A stretch of DNA of 64,000 bases. It comes from Nilaparvata lugens (lineage: Eukaryota > Arthropoda > Insecta > Hemiptera > Delphacidae). The DNA is taken from contig NC_052516.1 in assembly GCF_014356525.2 (NCBI RefSeq), positions 25,746,070 to 25,810,069 on the forward strand, written 5' to 3'. The stretch's first letter is position 1; the number at the start of each line of letters is the position of its first letter. This document shows positions 34,201 through 46,760 of the stretch, in pieces. The notes under the pieces were generated by a model that saw nothing but the letters and a program-made list of their open reading frames with translations, had not been told where the DNA came from and did no database searches. A program made the position numbers and the translations under genes.

Positions 34201-37200
34201 AGTGTTCAAGTTATGCATTAAATGTAGCCGAATGTTTCCAGGACGGTTAGTAGATTGTGAGTTAGAATGTGTCAATTCAATGAATATAGTAGTTTTTTTT
34301 AAGAAAAGATAGACCTGCACTCTTCTTGTTTGTCAACTTGCTGAGTCAAATAGTGCTGTATGAGAGTATTAAAATATTGTATCCATGATATTGCCATGGT
34401 GTTCAATCTGGTGGATGATCTCACATACTAAATCAGAAGGTCTAGATACTAGTTGTGTTTCTATTAAGGAAAAGGCCTACTTTATTTCAACTGGGCAAAC
34501 CCACAAGGAAATATTCAAGTTTTAAAACTTCTAGGAGTCCAGTAAAAACATTCAAGTCTCAAAACTGTTATAAAACTCCTATTAATTTAGTTAGAAAAAT
34601 ATTCAAGTATCAAAACTTCTAGCAGAGTTTTATCTACCATAGAAAACTTGGGAGAAAACTTACATGAATAATCCCACTGTATGAAAGCCGTTGATTCTAT
34701 CAAGGTGTTTCATTTAAACCTACTTGATGAATTAATTATATGACTGAACTAGCTTCTAGAAGCAATAACATTCATTAGACTAAAAACTCGATTTTTAATG
34801 ATTCTGTTGTATTTTCATGCAGTATTTTCAATATCAAATAACATATCATCCAGAGTGAGTTATACTAGGTCCTGGAGGAAACCTCACATAAACCAGAAAG
34901 AACATCTTAGTGAAAACTCCCCTCTTTCTTGTTGAGGGCGTTATCTTCATGACATTTTTTTCTTTCATTTCCTTAACTATGATTCATACAATTCAAAAAC
35001 AAATAAAATTCTTACAAATAATTCAATACACTAAATTCAAACACAACTTGAACAAATGGAAACATAACCAGCCCCAAAATGCAAAAAACAAAAAAGATTC
35101 CAACTTATTCAATTCAATAATGCTTTCAAAAACGTACTGAAATAATCTTTGAAATTAATATTATTTCCCCCCCCCATATATAATTCAAGTCCAGAGAGCA
35201 AATAAATTTAAAGCAATTTACAAACCGCAATGGAAAAAGCCCCATTTGAAAGAAATCCATTTTGATTTTTACACCAGTGAATTGCTTGAGAAAGACCAAA
35301 TTTATAATGAAAGGGTTTGAAATTGAGAGGAAAAATGAAACTGTAGAATATTTACAGCAGAACACTTGTATTTCAAAAGTCTTCAAATGTTCATAAGGTG
35401 AAAATTACATCTTTCAAAACAAAATTACAAATCCCTTGAGGTTTGTATACCCTACTCAAATTTTTATGTGATTACATAATCAATCATTTTTCTCCTACTA
35501 AGTTGAATATTTAGGACAAGAGTATTTATATGATTGGATACTACTAATAGGATTAGAATTGTAACTTTCAGGGGAGAAGAAAGTTGACGTATTCTAGTAT
35601 AGATCTATAAGTATAAGTATACTTTAGTTTATCACATGAAAGTAAGTGGAGATCAATTTTTTGAAATGATAATTATTGTTACATCGAAACACTGCATACT
35701 TTGTTGATTTTTGTACAGATTAATTTTAGAAGAAATAATATTGGTTTATGATTGAATGACTCTCTCCAATGTTTTTCGACACAATTTCAGAACAAAAAAT
35801 ATCGACAACACAAGCAAAATGTGAAAACAAGAAAATAATATTATTAAAATAAAAGCCAAAAATATGGGAAGACCAGGCAGGAGAGAACAGCTTCAGGTGT
35901 GAGAAAATAATGTCCCTTAAAAATTCCCTCGAAATACAAAATATCCCACGGCTTACCGTAATGACTTGATTTTCACATCAAGAATTGAAAAATCAAGTAT
36001 CATAGAGTGGTATGTGATTTGGAGTGGATGGCAATAAGGTATGGATGAATAAAAGGAAGAAATTTGAAATGTTATTCACAATGAGTTAGTAGAGTGCTCT
36101 AGTGATACGTTCTAGGAAAAATACATTGTTATACATTCAAAAGAATTCTCTTTGATACTGAAATGGAATATGTAAAAAAATCAGAGATTTGGAAGAGAGA
36201 AACATAAGACTATTAATAGTTATGTACTCGGTTAGACACAAAAGAAACACAAAATAGTTAGCTCTACACATTACATTCAAGTTTTCATACGATACATAGT
36301 ATACGGTAATTATTGCGGACAATAGAGAGAAGAGATAGAAAAAGCATAACTGATTATGTTTATAGGCCTACTATTCAAGCTATTCACAGCTAACCTTATT
36401 GAAAACAAAGGAAGATACTCTGAGAAGTTTAAAGCGGAAATACCGTGAAATTTCAAGAAGGAAAGGGAAAACATAGAAAAGTAAAGATTCTAACTGTTAA
36501 TGTTCTATCAGTGAAGGTCTGTCAAAATTTACTGGAAAATCTATTAACCTGGGAAAGTTTCATTCTCTAAAACAAGAATTATCATTATTTTGTAATGGTG
36601 TATTTCTATCACCAATAATAGGAATGAAGAAAAGATCACAAGTGAAACATTTTTTAAAAATTTCACTTTGGTACTTTTAACAATAATGAAAAACAACTTA
36701 TATTATCTTAAAAACAACAACATTAATAGATTAAGTATCGTTTAAGCTCTTTAGGATAACTAGAATATTAGCTGGAAGAAATTACTTCAAAATCAAAGAA
36801 AATCTTCAAATTCAAGCTTTTGAAAGGTCTATAGCATTTGTTTGCGATATAGCTTTTTGAATATTTTCTAAAATGATGACTTCACAAGAGGCGGCGAAAA
36901 TGAAAAATGAAGATGCACACATTTTTAAATGATGTGAAAAATGATTTTATAATTAAGTGAGAATGGGATATGAATGATAAAGCAAGAACCACATCTAATG
37001 AACTTATCACATATCATCTGCAAATTGATCCCACCCCCCAAGCCCTCCAAAATACCCCAAATTTTATTACCGACCCCCCATCATAAAAATAAGGTACTGT
37101 CCCCCATCATAAAAATAGGGTACTATCCACCCATCATAAAAATAAGGTAGCCTATTATCCCCCCAAAATAAACACTCGCAAAAAATATTGCCAGTCGTTG

Positions 37201-40200
37201 ACTATAAGCGATTAGAACGTTTTGGACCCCACAAAAATTGTTTTCAACAGTCCCCCCCCAAAGAATTTCACTGATGCAGTCTAAGTCCCCCTCCCACAAG
37301 TGGGTATCCCAATACAGTATTTTATTTATTTATTTTCTGTAGATACAATTACAAATCATATAAATATGATCGGGGAAAAACAACAGGCATGGACCAAAAC
37401 TATTCTGTTCCGAAATTTTGATAGTGAATAACATTTCAAAAAATAGGTATGTTTTTATTGTTAGAAGTTCAATTTTGTACAAAAATATAATTATAATATG
37501 AGCTGGAAATTTTAAATCTAGAAGGATTAAAACACCAAATTAAAGGAACAACTTAAAACTTTTGAACATAGAAGTTTGATAATAATGCATCATGTGGCAA
37601 TGATACACATACTATAATTCTGGAAAGTTAAGCTGGGTTTACAAAATGTTTATTTCTCCGTCCTTACAGATTCTATTAGATTGAACATAACTTATCATAC
37701 ACATGATGAATGTATGTGTTTGTCAAGTTCCGTTCAATGTAATATAATCTATGGGAACGGAAAAATAAACATTTTGTTGAAAGCTTTGGTGTAAACTTAG
37801 CTACAAAATTATACTACAAAATTGGAGTAGAAACCATTTTGAACTAAAGCCTGTGGAGTATTTCTTGAAGTTGTGAATAATTAATTCATCTTTTAAAAAT
37901 AATTAATTGAATGATTTTCACTTTTCCACTGTAAAAACAACAAATTGGTCATCATTCTATCAATAATGTTTCATCTTCATTAACCATCTATTGGGGGATG
38001 GGGAGTTTCCCTAAATTATAAGAAACTTGAAGAAAATCTTTGATCACAGATTACGCAACCGTCCGTCCGATTTTACCGACATTAACAATCAACTACTGCC
38101 TTCAATTGGCCTGCAAACAGAAATCTATATTAAATTCACAAAACAAGTTTGAGCTAAAATGGAAGTGCTTGAATAATGTGGATGTAGATGAAAAAGGATT
38201 GAAAACTTTGGAAAAAATTCAAGGTAATCAGGATAGAGAGAGTATAAATTGAATAGATATATCTGAGGTGTGAAACAATGTTGGGTTGATGGGAAGGACT
38301 TCCAATACAATACAGTACCAACTTCCCTGAGAAGAATAGATCATAATACAATAATTGAAGAATTCGATATGTTGGCAATGTTAACTTGTGGTATCGATAA
38401 TAAACAACATAGACTATTAATGTTTTGTACAATTTTTTGAAATTAACTACTTCAATTCAAAAACACTCTACAAATTTAGGTTGACAGCCTGCCTATGAAG
38501 ACATTAATAGAAGAAGAAGGAGATACAGACTTGAAGAGAAAGAGGTGAGAAAGAAGACACACTAGACACTACAAAGCATACAACTGAGAATAAAGGATAG
38601 GATAAAAGGATCTAGATATTAAAGTTATTAAAATAAAACACATAGAAACGACAGAACAACCAAGAGGAAAACAAAATAACTTGAAATATATTTCACTTCT
38701 CAACTACTCAGAATCTTGAAAAATTTTATGAAAGCCTTGAAGGGATATGGGATAACATTTACATGAATAAAAATGACCATAAATGAAGATTCTAGTAGAA
38801 ACAGAATTTTTGTCAATAATAGATTAACCTACTAGGGCAAGAAAAGATAAATTTGTAAAAAAATCTTTTCAATGATTTTCCCATGACGGTAAACAATACT
38901 AAAGGATGTTGAATGTACCTGACGGTGAGCAAAACTAAAGAATATTGAATATACCTATCATTATTTCAATAATAAAGTGAATTCTAAACCTTGGGTATTC
39001 AGTAGAGAAGTATGCAGTGTTTTCAAATTACGGGATATTTTGAAATTTGGAATAAAAAATAACGAAATATTAATTTTATGATTGTAGCATAATAAATGTT
39101 GGTTTTGGATCGAAACCTGTCCAGAAAGTTGGAATACAAATTGCATTTATATTGATAATTACTCATCGAGGAATTGGTATTATTTTCACATCAAGAACCT
39201 TATTTTTTATACTGATTAGATAAGAATGAGACAGAGTAAGAAAACGAAAGTCTATATACAAAAGGCACATACCACAAAGTAGGTATGCTCGAAAGACTTT
39301 TAAAAATCAGAAGCCATTCTAAAGCAAATCATGAAAATAAGCATCCAAACACAATGTTAAAATGAAGTATGGAGGTTAGTATACTAAACATTGCAGACAC
39401 ACTAGAAGCACAAATAACATTTATAAGTAGAGCAAAGAACCAAACACAAAAAACATGCTTCACAAAAACCATATCACAAACAAAAACTGTAAATATTTTC
39501 AACTTACAACATGAAGATTTTTGAAAAATACATGAAGATGTACTTGGGTTAATTTCTGATCAAAAAATACTTACAATTTTAGATTCACAGTTAGAACATA
39601 GATTATAGAACAATTTTTATTCCAATTTTGGGAAAAATTAATAGTATGAAATGAAATTTTCTGATCTATAAATATACAAATTTCCTGGAGATATTTGTAG
39701 ACTCAAAAACAAAGTTGGTTGAGTCATATCGTAAAATTAATTGAATCTTTTTTTGATTGACTGGTACTATTTTTAAGATGTTTGTGGAGGATGAAAGTGA
39801 GATCGAAGAGTTTTTTTTACAAAGAAGCTCGATGAAAATCCTAAATTGATGACTGAGTATTGAGGGAACGAAATGTATGATTGATGAGAGTTTCATTAGT
39901 CATGAAAGTCATTCGAGTCAAATCTGTCCAGTACTAGTCAGATCGTACATGTCAAACCAGAAGTCACATTGAAAAAATTATATTTTTATTCCCATTGTAA
40001 TGTGATCACATTGTAGATGTCTAACCCAAAGTCACATTGAGATAGATTTTTTATTCCCATTGTAATGTGAGTCACTCAGAAATAAACTCAAAAATTGCTC
40101 AGTACGAGTTTTCAAATGAAATTAATCATAAAATTATTATTCAATAATGTTTTCATATTTTCTATGTATAAGAATCAATCATTTAAAAAATTAAAATATT

Positions 40201-43200
40201 CAGTGAAGTGATTCATAATTTATAATTCATTCATTTCAGAAATGATTTTAAAGTTAATCCCAAATTTCTTGGTCACTAGTATTCATTATTGCTTCTATCT
40301 TCTAATATGAATAAATAACAATTATTTAATCAAGGTTTGGTTTTTAAAATTTAATCCTAATGTTCACATTTGGAGCTTTAGTATACAATAATGTATTCCA
40401 ATACTCTCCTAATTTTTCAATAATATTCAACTCTTGAATTTCTAGCTGATTCATATTTCTTCCATCTATCAAAGCTTGATAGTTAATAAGAAGATTATTA
40501 ATTTGAAATAATTATTGGATTCTAGGAATTATTTAAAATTTAAAATAATTTCAAGTAATTTTAACCTAATTATTAGATTTTAAGGAATTATTTCAAAAAG
40601 TCAACTAAGAATCTGTCATTTGGTACCGCGATATACAAACTAAATGTCTGCATATTTCCTCTCTTGAGTAATATTTTGTCAGTTTAAGTCACTTCACCTT
40701 ACACATGTCATGTCACGTCACGTTACACGAGTCACGTCATGTCACACGTGTCATGTCACGTTACACGTGTCGCACTCACCCTCATTGCCGTGGGATTATG
40801 GCTTTTATCGACTGGTTGGCACCTGAAGCTGTATTCCCCCCACCATCCACCCATAAGGCACTGAAATAATTTATGGTTGACAGGAGTTATGACAAATTAT
40901 GACTGACTAAGCAACAGACAATGACGCACTCTTGTATGTTGAGTCGAGATGTCTTCAGTCATTCTGTGGTGTTGATAAAATTGTGTAAAACTCAACAGTT
41001 TATGATTGTCCAATGTATTTTGCATTGTTACCATAGAAAGTGCAAGACCAGCTTGTAAAAGGGAGATTTAGTATAAACGGTCATTCTATGGTGTTGATGA
41101 AATTGTGTAAAACACAACAGTTTATGGTTGTTCAATGTATGTTACATTGTTACCATAAAAAGTGTAAGCCTACCATGGAAACGGGAGATTTAGTATGGTG
41201 TTGATGAAACTGTGTACCAGGGAAAACACAACAGTTCATGGTTGTTCAGTGTATGCTACACATTGTTACCATGGAATATTCAAGCCTACCATGAAAAAGG
41301 GAGATTTTTTTACATTAGAGTACAATAATAATACATTGCTGCCTTCAAAACGGTACCGTACAATAAGTGTATGTTTTGTGACATAAATTGGGTGTATGCT
41401 ACATTGTTTCTATACAAGATGTGACCCTACTATGATAACAAAAATATGGTTTTAACATTTATTCCCTGGTCAGTGTGTATACGACGATCTACAGTCTTGA
41501 AAGTGTACAAAACTCAAGTGTTTGACATAAATTTGATTGTATTAGAATACCGTAGAGTAAATTTATTCATTAAATGAATTTTATTTAGTTGTAACATACA
41601 AAAAAAAACACAAATTGGGGAGAAAAACTAAGAATCTAAGGATACCTTGTAATATAAGTCCACTCACAGACTCAAGTCTTTGTGGAGAGTATTCACTGTT
41701 GAAGGTTTAAGTGAATTTTATAAATTTCTATTATGTTTTTGAGAATAAAAAGCTATTTGATATGATTGTTGTTGTTATATTATTTTTCAACTCTCAAAAC
41801 CAAATTAAGTTTTTGGAATAGAAATAATATGGTGGAGTGTACAGATTGATAAAATCATATAATTTGTACTAAGCCACCATGATAAGGATAATTATTAGTT
41901 ATTTGACAAAACCTTTTTGGTTGAGTGTATTTTATAAACTATTGTCTTCAGAAATGTATTCTAACGATACATAAATACTCAACGTATTTATTTTTGTAAT
42001 AATTATTAGTTACAATAATTGATGCCATAAAACTTGAGCAATGAAAACAATGTTAACAACATTTTATCACCGAGTGTATGTTACATATTATGTAAAGGTT
42101 ACATGAGTGTTATAGTTGGAAAATGTAAATGACAGTGCTGGATACACGACATTAAACATGAGTTATGAGAAACATTTTTATACATGTTTAAACGATTTTT
42201 ACACGCTAAATTCAGTCTGTTTCTTTGGATGAATAAAAATGTGATATTTTTATGACGAAGGATATCTAAATTTACATGTTTATGATATTTATTGCATGAC
42301 CAGTGCGTGTGTGTGTGTTCTTTATGTGAAATATACAAAAGTGTGATTTTATAGCTGAAAACAGTGATTTGTGATTGAATTATTTCATAGAGAAATTAAT
42401 TTTTGTGATCATTCATCAAAAATGTACAGTTTCCAAAAGAAAATTGATTTAGAATGGGTAGCTCATTGGACTGGACATAACTGTTCCTATAGAAAATTAT
42501 CAAATGAATAAGATCGTTGTTAAGCAAGTTAGAGGAATGTTTTAAAAAATGTTTGGTTTTTATAAAATTATCAAGTTTATATGTTGAGGAACGTTTTTTC
42601 AATAAAGTTAATAGAAAATTTTGATTGAATTGAAAACACATCACAGGCAACAAAAACAACACAAAAGCAACACAATTATCGAAATAAATTAATACACAAT
42701 AGAAAAGTCAACTGCATTAAAAACACAAAAAAGTAAAAAGAAAAAATGTTGAACAACCCAAAAAATGAGCTCTTTTGAAAATTTAAGTTTTTAAATCGTC
42801 ATTTTGTGAACTATTTATAAAATATAATAATTAAGAGTAAGTGTCTAAGGGAGAAAAGGGAAGTATGGAAGATTTAGCTGTAATAAAATGAAGAGACTTG
42901 AGAAAAAATAGTTTAAAGCTAACCAAAAAATTTAGCCTCAACTCATACTTACGCGACTCTAGTCGAGAGCATGTGTTTCCAAATGGTTTCACTCAGACCT
43001 GTCGATTCTAGTCTCCGCGACGTCACCCATTTGAAAACTCATGCTCTCTACTACAGTCGAGTCTCTTCTCGACCTGAGTCGCGTAAGTATGAGTTGAGCC
43101 TTAGAGTAAAGACGCATGGCAGTTAGTTAATTCTATTGAATATTCATGTAGATTGTTTAGAGAAAAGAAAAATGCATTGTTCAAAAGATAATTGCTAATA

Positions 43201-46200
43201 TAAGCTAAGGTAATAAGATAATCAAATTAGATAGTATACAAGCTTTTCAAGAAATCAATTCCATTTTTCAAATCCAAGATATGAAATATTATATTTTTTA
43301 TTGAAGTATTCTAAAAAGTGGAAACTAAATAAATAATCAAAAGAGCGCATTTAATTTGGACTTGATTGCCAATATTATATAGAGAAGCTAACATAAATAC
43401 ATGCATTAATAAAACACGAGTTACTTGAACACACTACCTAGAAAAATATAAATAGAAATTAGCATATTAATCAAAGAGTAGTTAATTTAAAAATTGAAAA
43501 TTATTTCACTTGTGAGAAAATCACAACACATTTGCCAACACAACTACAAACAGTGGCGTTAGATGCGTCTTGTAAGTGTAAAAAAGAGAAAAAGTTAAGG
43601 ATAACACAAGAAAAGATAGTGGAAAGAGATTACAGAAAAAATAATCGATATTTTGTATTGGGATTCAAGAAAAATTCATAAACTTTACCAATCTTTGTTA
43701 TCTAACTCGAAAATATTATAACGTTTTTAAAACTAATTTTTTCAGAATAACATATCGTGAAAATAATATGCTCAAACCCATTCTTTAGCAAAAAATATGC
43801 TCAAACATATTATTAAAGCATAAAATTTGTTCAAAGTTATTACTTTTAGTATAAAATTATCCTGAAAAATATAATTTCAACATGAACCGTTCTCAAGGTT
43901 TAGCTTTCAATCACTTTAGCATCAACATAATTTATTGAAAAATTTATAATTCAGCATATAGATATGCGGTAAATATATACTATTACAGCGGTATTACTTC
44001 TTCACTTTCTCCTAATCCACATTCTACTTGGTTGATCCGGTCGTAAGTAAATGCAGAACTAAAAGTAATCAGACATAAATTTTGCACATTTAATAGCATG
44101 ATATTTCCGTCATAATAGGTTGTCTATATTCATCCCCGATAAATAAAAAATATACTCTTTAATGTGCAGTTTCGTTTGTGCGTAAACTTCCGCAGTCGAC
44201 GACGACGACAAGCATTGTTGACATTCATATTGTCCAAATTTCAAGTGTGCTAAAAACAGATGATCTAATAAGTTTTCATTATTTGTGTTTATTATTCAAG
44301 AATCATAACATTTCTAATAATATCTACATATTGTCATTTATTAAAAGTATAAACTCAACCTCCCCTTCAAAACATAATTGAACATAATCTTTTAGGTTAT
44401 TTAGACAAATTGAAATCCACCCAATTTGAGATCCTCACCCTGTCGTGGTCGACGACGGCATTTACGCACAAACGAAACCCCAGCTTTAGTAGGATCTGGG
44501 ATGCTACATGATAGTTTGAGGAACATAATCCAAGTATGTAACGTATTTTTCGTTGCTTCATGTTAAATAAACACATCTAACATGGGCTTACATGACAGAG
44601 AAAAAATAATTACCTATAGAATGAATATTTGATTGATAGAGTACTCACCTCGTAGAAAAGCCACGAGCTAAATATTACTTGAAAGAGGTTGTAGACAATG
44701 AGCGCGTTCTTGAGTTGGAAGGGTTTTCGGTTTTCCATGAGTTTGGGGCCCAAAACCTTCACCACAAACACATAGGACAGGCAGATGGAGAGGGTCGGTA
44801 GGGGAGAACTCATCAGGAACCAGCTGGCGGTTCTGGGGTCTGCGAAACAACAAAAATATCCCTCAAATACACACAAAAATAATTGAATTATCCCTCAAAT
44901 ACACACAGGTGAGAATGGTTTCTTTCTTGTTTTAACCATTTTGACTGCGCCTTGTTTAGTATCTACTGTGTTTGTGTAGTGATGAATATTTGGATTCTTC
45001 TGGGTTTACTTTTGATGTAGTTATGTTTGTGTTTATACCGTATATACTTCCAATTACATTAACTTATATACTTTTGACTTGTATAATGTCTAGTATTAGT
45101 TTTACTTCGTCTATTGCAAATGTTGCTTAATGACAATAAAAATTTATTAATTTATTTATTTAGAGATTGATAATAGTGTAACAACCTATCTCATTTCAAT
45201 CTCAATTTGAAGTTTTCAATCTTCATCAAACAATCAACCAATTTGGACCTTATCCTGTAATATATTGGTGAAAATACTCGAAAAAGGCAATAAGTGATGA
45301 CTAGATATTGGAACAAACAACCAAGTATCTTGTTCGAGTGCTAATAGAAGAACCAAGGCCTATGCCTATTAGCTAGGAGGAAACCTCTTTAAAATAATAC
45401 ACATAATCTATTCATTCATTACTTATTCCAACTAATTCTACTTTTCTATTCCTTATTCTTTTCCTTCTATAATTTTGTAGTTAAATAGTTTCTTTCGTAA
45501 ATAAACCAACAAGAGCATACCAGTATAGACAAAAATTTCAGAATTTATTTAGAGTATAGAATATGAGATGAAAATGAACAGATTTTATTAGATACTAAAG
45601 AGCAGATAATTGTATTCAAAACACACTTTGAAATATCTCACCGCAGAAGAAATTCTACATACATGCTCAAATTTTTTGAGTAGTTTTAAAACTAGCTATT
45701 TAATTTATGTAGATTATTCCACTACATGACTATTTTATCATGAATAATGAATGGATTTCTTCTAAAAACCTTGCTTTGGATCCATTAAAATGAATATTTC
45801 ATACTGTAAACCTTGTTTCATCTTACAACAGACAGAACTCTTTCTATCTTCTTCAGAGTAATTTTAGTCTTTAATCTTAGCTTTATTCTATCTTCTTTGA
45901 TACAAAAATAATTAATTCAATCTTTCAAAGACAAAGGTAATAAATTAAATGTTAATCTTACGTTATTTTTTCCACAGTAAACTATTATAATGAATAAACA
46001 ACACTTTAAATCTTCTACATCAGTGTGAAGTAGTTTTTCTCTAGTAAATAATTGATGCGAAACTAAAACATAATGGATCATAGCTGAACGTCCTTGAGAA
46101 TGACGCAAAAATTAAAATTAATGAGTTAGATACTCATGAGAAATAACTGGCTCACAATTGAGGTGTATTATTTCTCGCCGCAATTTCAACATAAAAATTG

Positions 46201-46740
46201 TAATTGAGATTTGACAATTATCCTAACATGAATTGTGAGAATTGTAATCAACAATGGATTGATTAAAGATTATTATCACCGATAAAATCAAACATCAATC
46301 ATTATTATTGATGCACAATCGGGACCAACATCAACAATATTGATGTACAATCTAGAAGAAAACTTTTATGTGTTTTTGATAAACAAAAATTGGATGTGCT
46401 TAAATTTGTGGGAGAATCGCAGTAAATTTTATTGTGGATAAGAAAAAATTCTCATGATTATAATGTGAAAGTGTATGAAATTTACAACGAAGTAAACTAA
46501 AATTCAGCAATTCTCTAGATGAGGCGATTTATTGAAGTAATTATTTATTCAAATTAAAGGCTAGTCATGAGAAATAATTTGTAAATGAGTGAGTGATAGA
46601 GCTAAGATAAAAGGGAATAAAATACTGAAATAACTAGGAGATCTAAATGAAGATAAGAACAATTAAAGAAATAACAACTTACCTCCATGTTTGTCGAACA
46701 CGCTCTGGAAGGAGTCGTAAAATCTCATTATGGCTGCCAT
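22101..46740 (-). CDS. ELOVL: very-long-chain fatty acid elongase (ELOVL family), eight coding exons
   Basis: Coding exons are 46740-46683, 44839-44649, 34100-34017, 30698-30642, 28754-28649, 25982-25846, 23925-23764 and 22250-22101: 945 nt, 314 aa plus stop, all introns GT-AG and all phases consistent. The four family signatures are present: KFTEFMDT (123-130), HVIHH (146-150, the iron-binding histidine box), NTFVHIIMYSYY (176-187) and TSLQMVQ (207-213). Several hydrophobic segments fit a multi-pass ER membrane protein. The tail is Lys-rich (AAKSK) but not a canonical KKXX signal. The enzyme condenses long-chain acyl-CoA with malonyl-CoA, the first step of chain elongation. It most resembles the ELOVL1/7 group and insect elongases of the CG31522/CG31523 type. 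A 5' UTR acceptor at 46761 implies at least one upstream non-coding exon. Confidence 0.93.
23220..23370 (+). repeat. dispersed repeat family D, copy 2 (elongase intron 7)
   Basis: Matches 15754-15905 in inverse orientation and shares GGGCCTTACGACTG and GTTTAACGTG with 58196-58310. Confidence 0.65.
23764..23925 (-). CDS. ELOVL: elongase exon 7
   Basis: 162 nt, residues 212-265, two hydrophobic segments then a basic end. Acceptor TATTTCAG, donor GTGCGT at 23763. Confidence 0.93.
24005..24206. mobile_element. foldback MITE (elongase intron 6)
   Basis: Arms of about 85 bp pair closely (CCTACGATATTGCAACGTCG on the left, its complement on the right) around a central AT-rich loop. Confidence 0.8.
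24520..24926. mobile_element. MITE family M, copy 2 (elongase intron 6)
   Basis: Ends TATAGTGAGATCCACGTTAT and its near complement; about 407 bp; TA borders. The interior has GAGAGATAGCGCTATC, shared with the copies at 52578 and 53263. Confidence 0.85.
25175..25814. mobile_element. long foldback element with TTAA borders (elongase intron 6)
   Basis: Arms of about 300 bp (GGGTGTGCAAAGGCTAAAAA on the left, complement on the right) pair almost along the whole length. TTAA sits at both ends, which suggests piggyBac-type mobilisation. It lies about 33 bp from the exon 6 donor. Confidence 0.8.
25846..25982 (-). CDS. ELOVL: elongase exon 6
   Basis: 137 nt, completing codon 166 and encoding 167-211, with the NTFVHIIMYSYY motif and KYLWWKKYLTSLQ. 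Donor GTCAGT at 25845. A long foldback element ends only about 33 bp downstream of the donor. Confidence 0.95.
26499..26744. mobile_element. foldback MITE family G, copy 1 (elongase intron 5)
   Basis: Arms begin AAAGGTGCGTACAGATATAC, with TA at the borders and an AT-rich loop. A second, shorter copy is at 62170-62341. Confidence 0.85.
26790..26930 (+). repeat. SINE-like 3' fragment (elongase intron 5)
   Basis: Resembles the 3' half of the tRNA-like element at 57556-57717 (CAGTAGCAGAAGT, then GGTGGTTTACA and a TTAATAATAATTAT end). Confidence 0.5.
27438..27662. mobile_element. MITE family M, copy 3 (elongase intron 5)
   Basis: About 225 bp, the same size class as the 19315 copy and clearly related to it in inverse orientation. 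Confidence 0.85.
28115..28350 (+). repeat. dispersed repeat family R, copy 1 (elongase intron 5)
   Basis: Matches 55770-56010, with AGCAGGTAACCCGT at the start, AATTTCAAGTTAATCAGTCC in the middle and ACGTGTATAAGCCAATT near the end. It looks like the 3' end of an RTE-type LINE; that assignment is inference. Confidence 0.65.
28649..28754 (-). CDS. ELOVL: elongase exon 5 with the histidine box
   Basis: 106 nt, residues 131-165 plus one base. It contains LHVIHHG, the HxxHH catalytic box. Acceptor TTTCTTTCAG, donor GTAAGT at 28648. Confidence 0.95.
29721..30484. mobile_element. MITE family M, copy 4, with inserted repeat (elongase intron 4)
   Basis: Family M ends at both borders, but about 764 bp long. 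The extra sequence (about 29955-30365, containing GTTGCGCATTTACGGCGAAA) is unrelated to other M copies here and is probably a second repeat inserted within it. Confidence 0.75.
30642..30698 (-). CDS. ELOVL: elongase exon 4
   Basis: 57 nt, residues 112-130, containing WWYYFSKFTEFMDT. Acceptor TTTACAG, donor GTACGT at 30641. Confidence 0.93.
31000..34016. other. elongase intron 3, main part
   Basis: AT-rich. I see no gene, exon or ordered repeat apart from short CCTAACC-type motifs near 33856-33885. Confidence 0.5.
34017..34100 (-). CDS. ELOVL: elongase exon 3
   Basis: 84 nt between acceptor TTATTTCAG and donor GTAAGT at 34016. It encodes residues 84-111 with the conserved CQPVDYSNSP segment. 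It was found by looking for the piece missing between exons 2 and 4, and it fits both phases. Confidence 0.93.
37020..37180. repeat. C-rich short tandem repeat
   Basis: Three units of about 27 bp with CCCCCATCATAAAAATA, next to several C6-C8 runs. Confidence 0.7.
37321..37530 (-). repeat. LINE 3'-end fragment
   Basis: Begins with TTTATTTATTTATTT, the complement of an (AAAT)n tail, and resembles about 17080-17260 (ACCAAAACTATTCTGTTC, then AAATTTTGATAGTGAA). Confidence 0.5.
39950..40080. repeat. two-copy tandem repeat of about 75 bp
   Basis: AGTCACATTGA...TTTTTATTCCCATTGTAATGTGA occurs twice in a row. Confidence 0.75.
40690..40775. repeat. cluster of CACGTG / ACGTCA motifs
   Basis: Repeated GTCACGT and TTACACGTGTC units give two CACGTG E-boxes and several ACGTCA-type half-sites within about 85 bp of elongase intron 2. 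It may simply be a decayed microsatellite. Confidence 0.55.
40960..41315. repeat. three-copy tandem repeat, units of about 100-125 bp
   Basis: Each unit has TATGGTGTTGATGAAA, CAACAGTTTATGGTTGTTC and CATTGTTACCAT, then AAAAGGGAGATTTAGTAT. Confidence 0.8.
42932..43103. mobile_element. foldback MITE (elongase intron 2)
   Basis: Arms AGCCTCAACTCATACTTACG on the left and complement at 43080-43100, with a second pairing segment around AGTCGAGAGCATG. Confidence 0.8.
44168..44481. mobile_element. MITE with inverted ends (elongase intron 2)
   Basis: TTTCGTTTGTGCGTAAA at the left end and its complement at the right, plus GTCGACGACG near both ends; about 314 bp. Confidence 0.7.
44649..44839 (-). CDS. 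ELOVL: elongase exon 2
   Basis: Acceptor TTTCGCAG, donor GTGAGT at 44648. It encodes residues 20-83, including a DPRTASWFLMSSP start and the KVLGPKLMENRKPFQLKN loop typical of ELOVL1/7. Confidence 0.93.
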
Positions 46741-46760
46741 TTTTGAGCAATTATTTTAAT
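46683..46760 (-). CDS. ELOVL: elongase exon 1 (coding from 46740) with 20 nt of 5' UTR
   Basis: A TTACAG acceptor (AG at 46762-46761) precedes 20 nt of leader, then the ATG at 46738-46740, whose context is CAAAATGG. 58 coding nt end with donor GTAAGT at 46682. It encodes the N-terminus, residues 1-19 plus one base of codon 20. Confidence 0.88.

Larger units (their letters stand above)
34101..44648. other. elongase intron 2 (10.5 kb)
   Basis: AT-rich, no additional exon recognised. Contained repeats and foldbacks are listed separately. Confidence 0.5.

Noticed and set aside
34028..34320. ORFs on both strands around 34.0-34.3 kb as independent genes
   Set aside because: They overlap elongase exon 3 in wrong frames or extend into intron.
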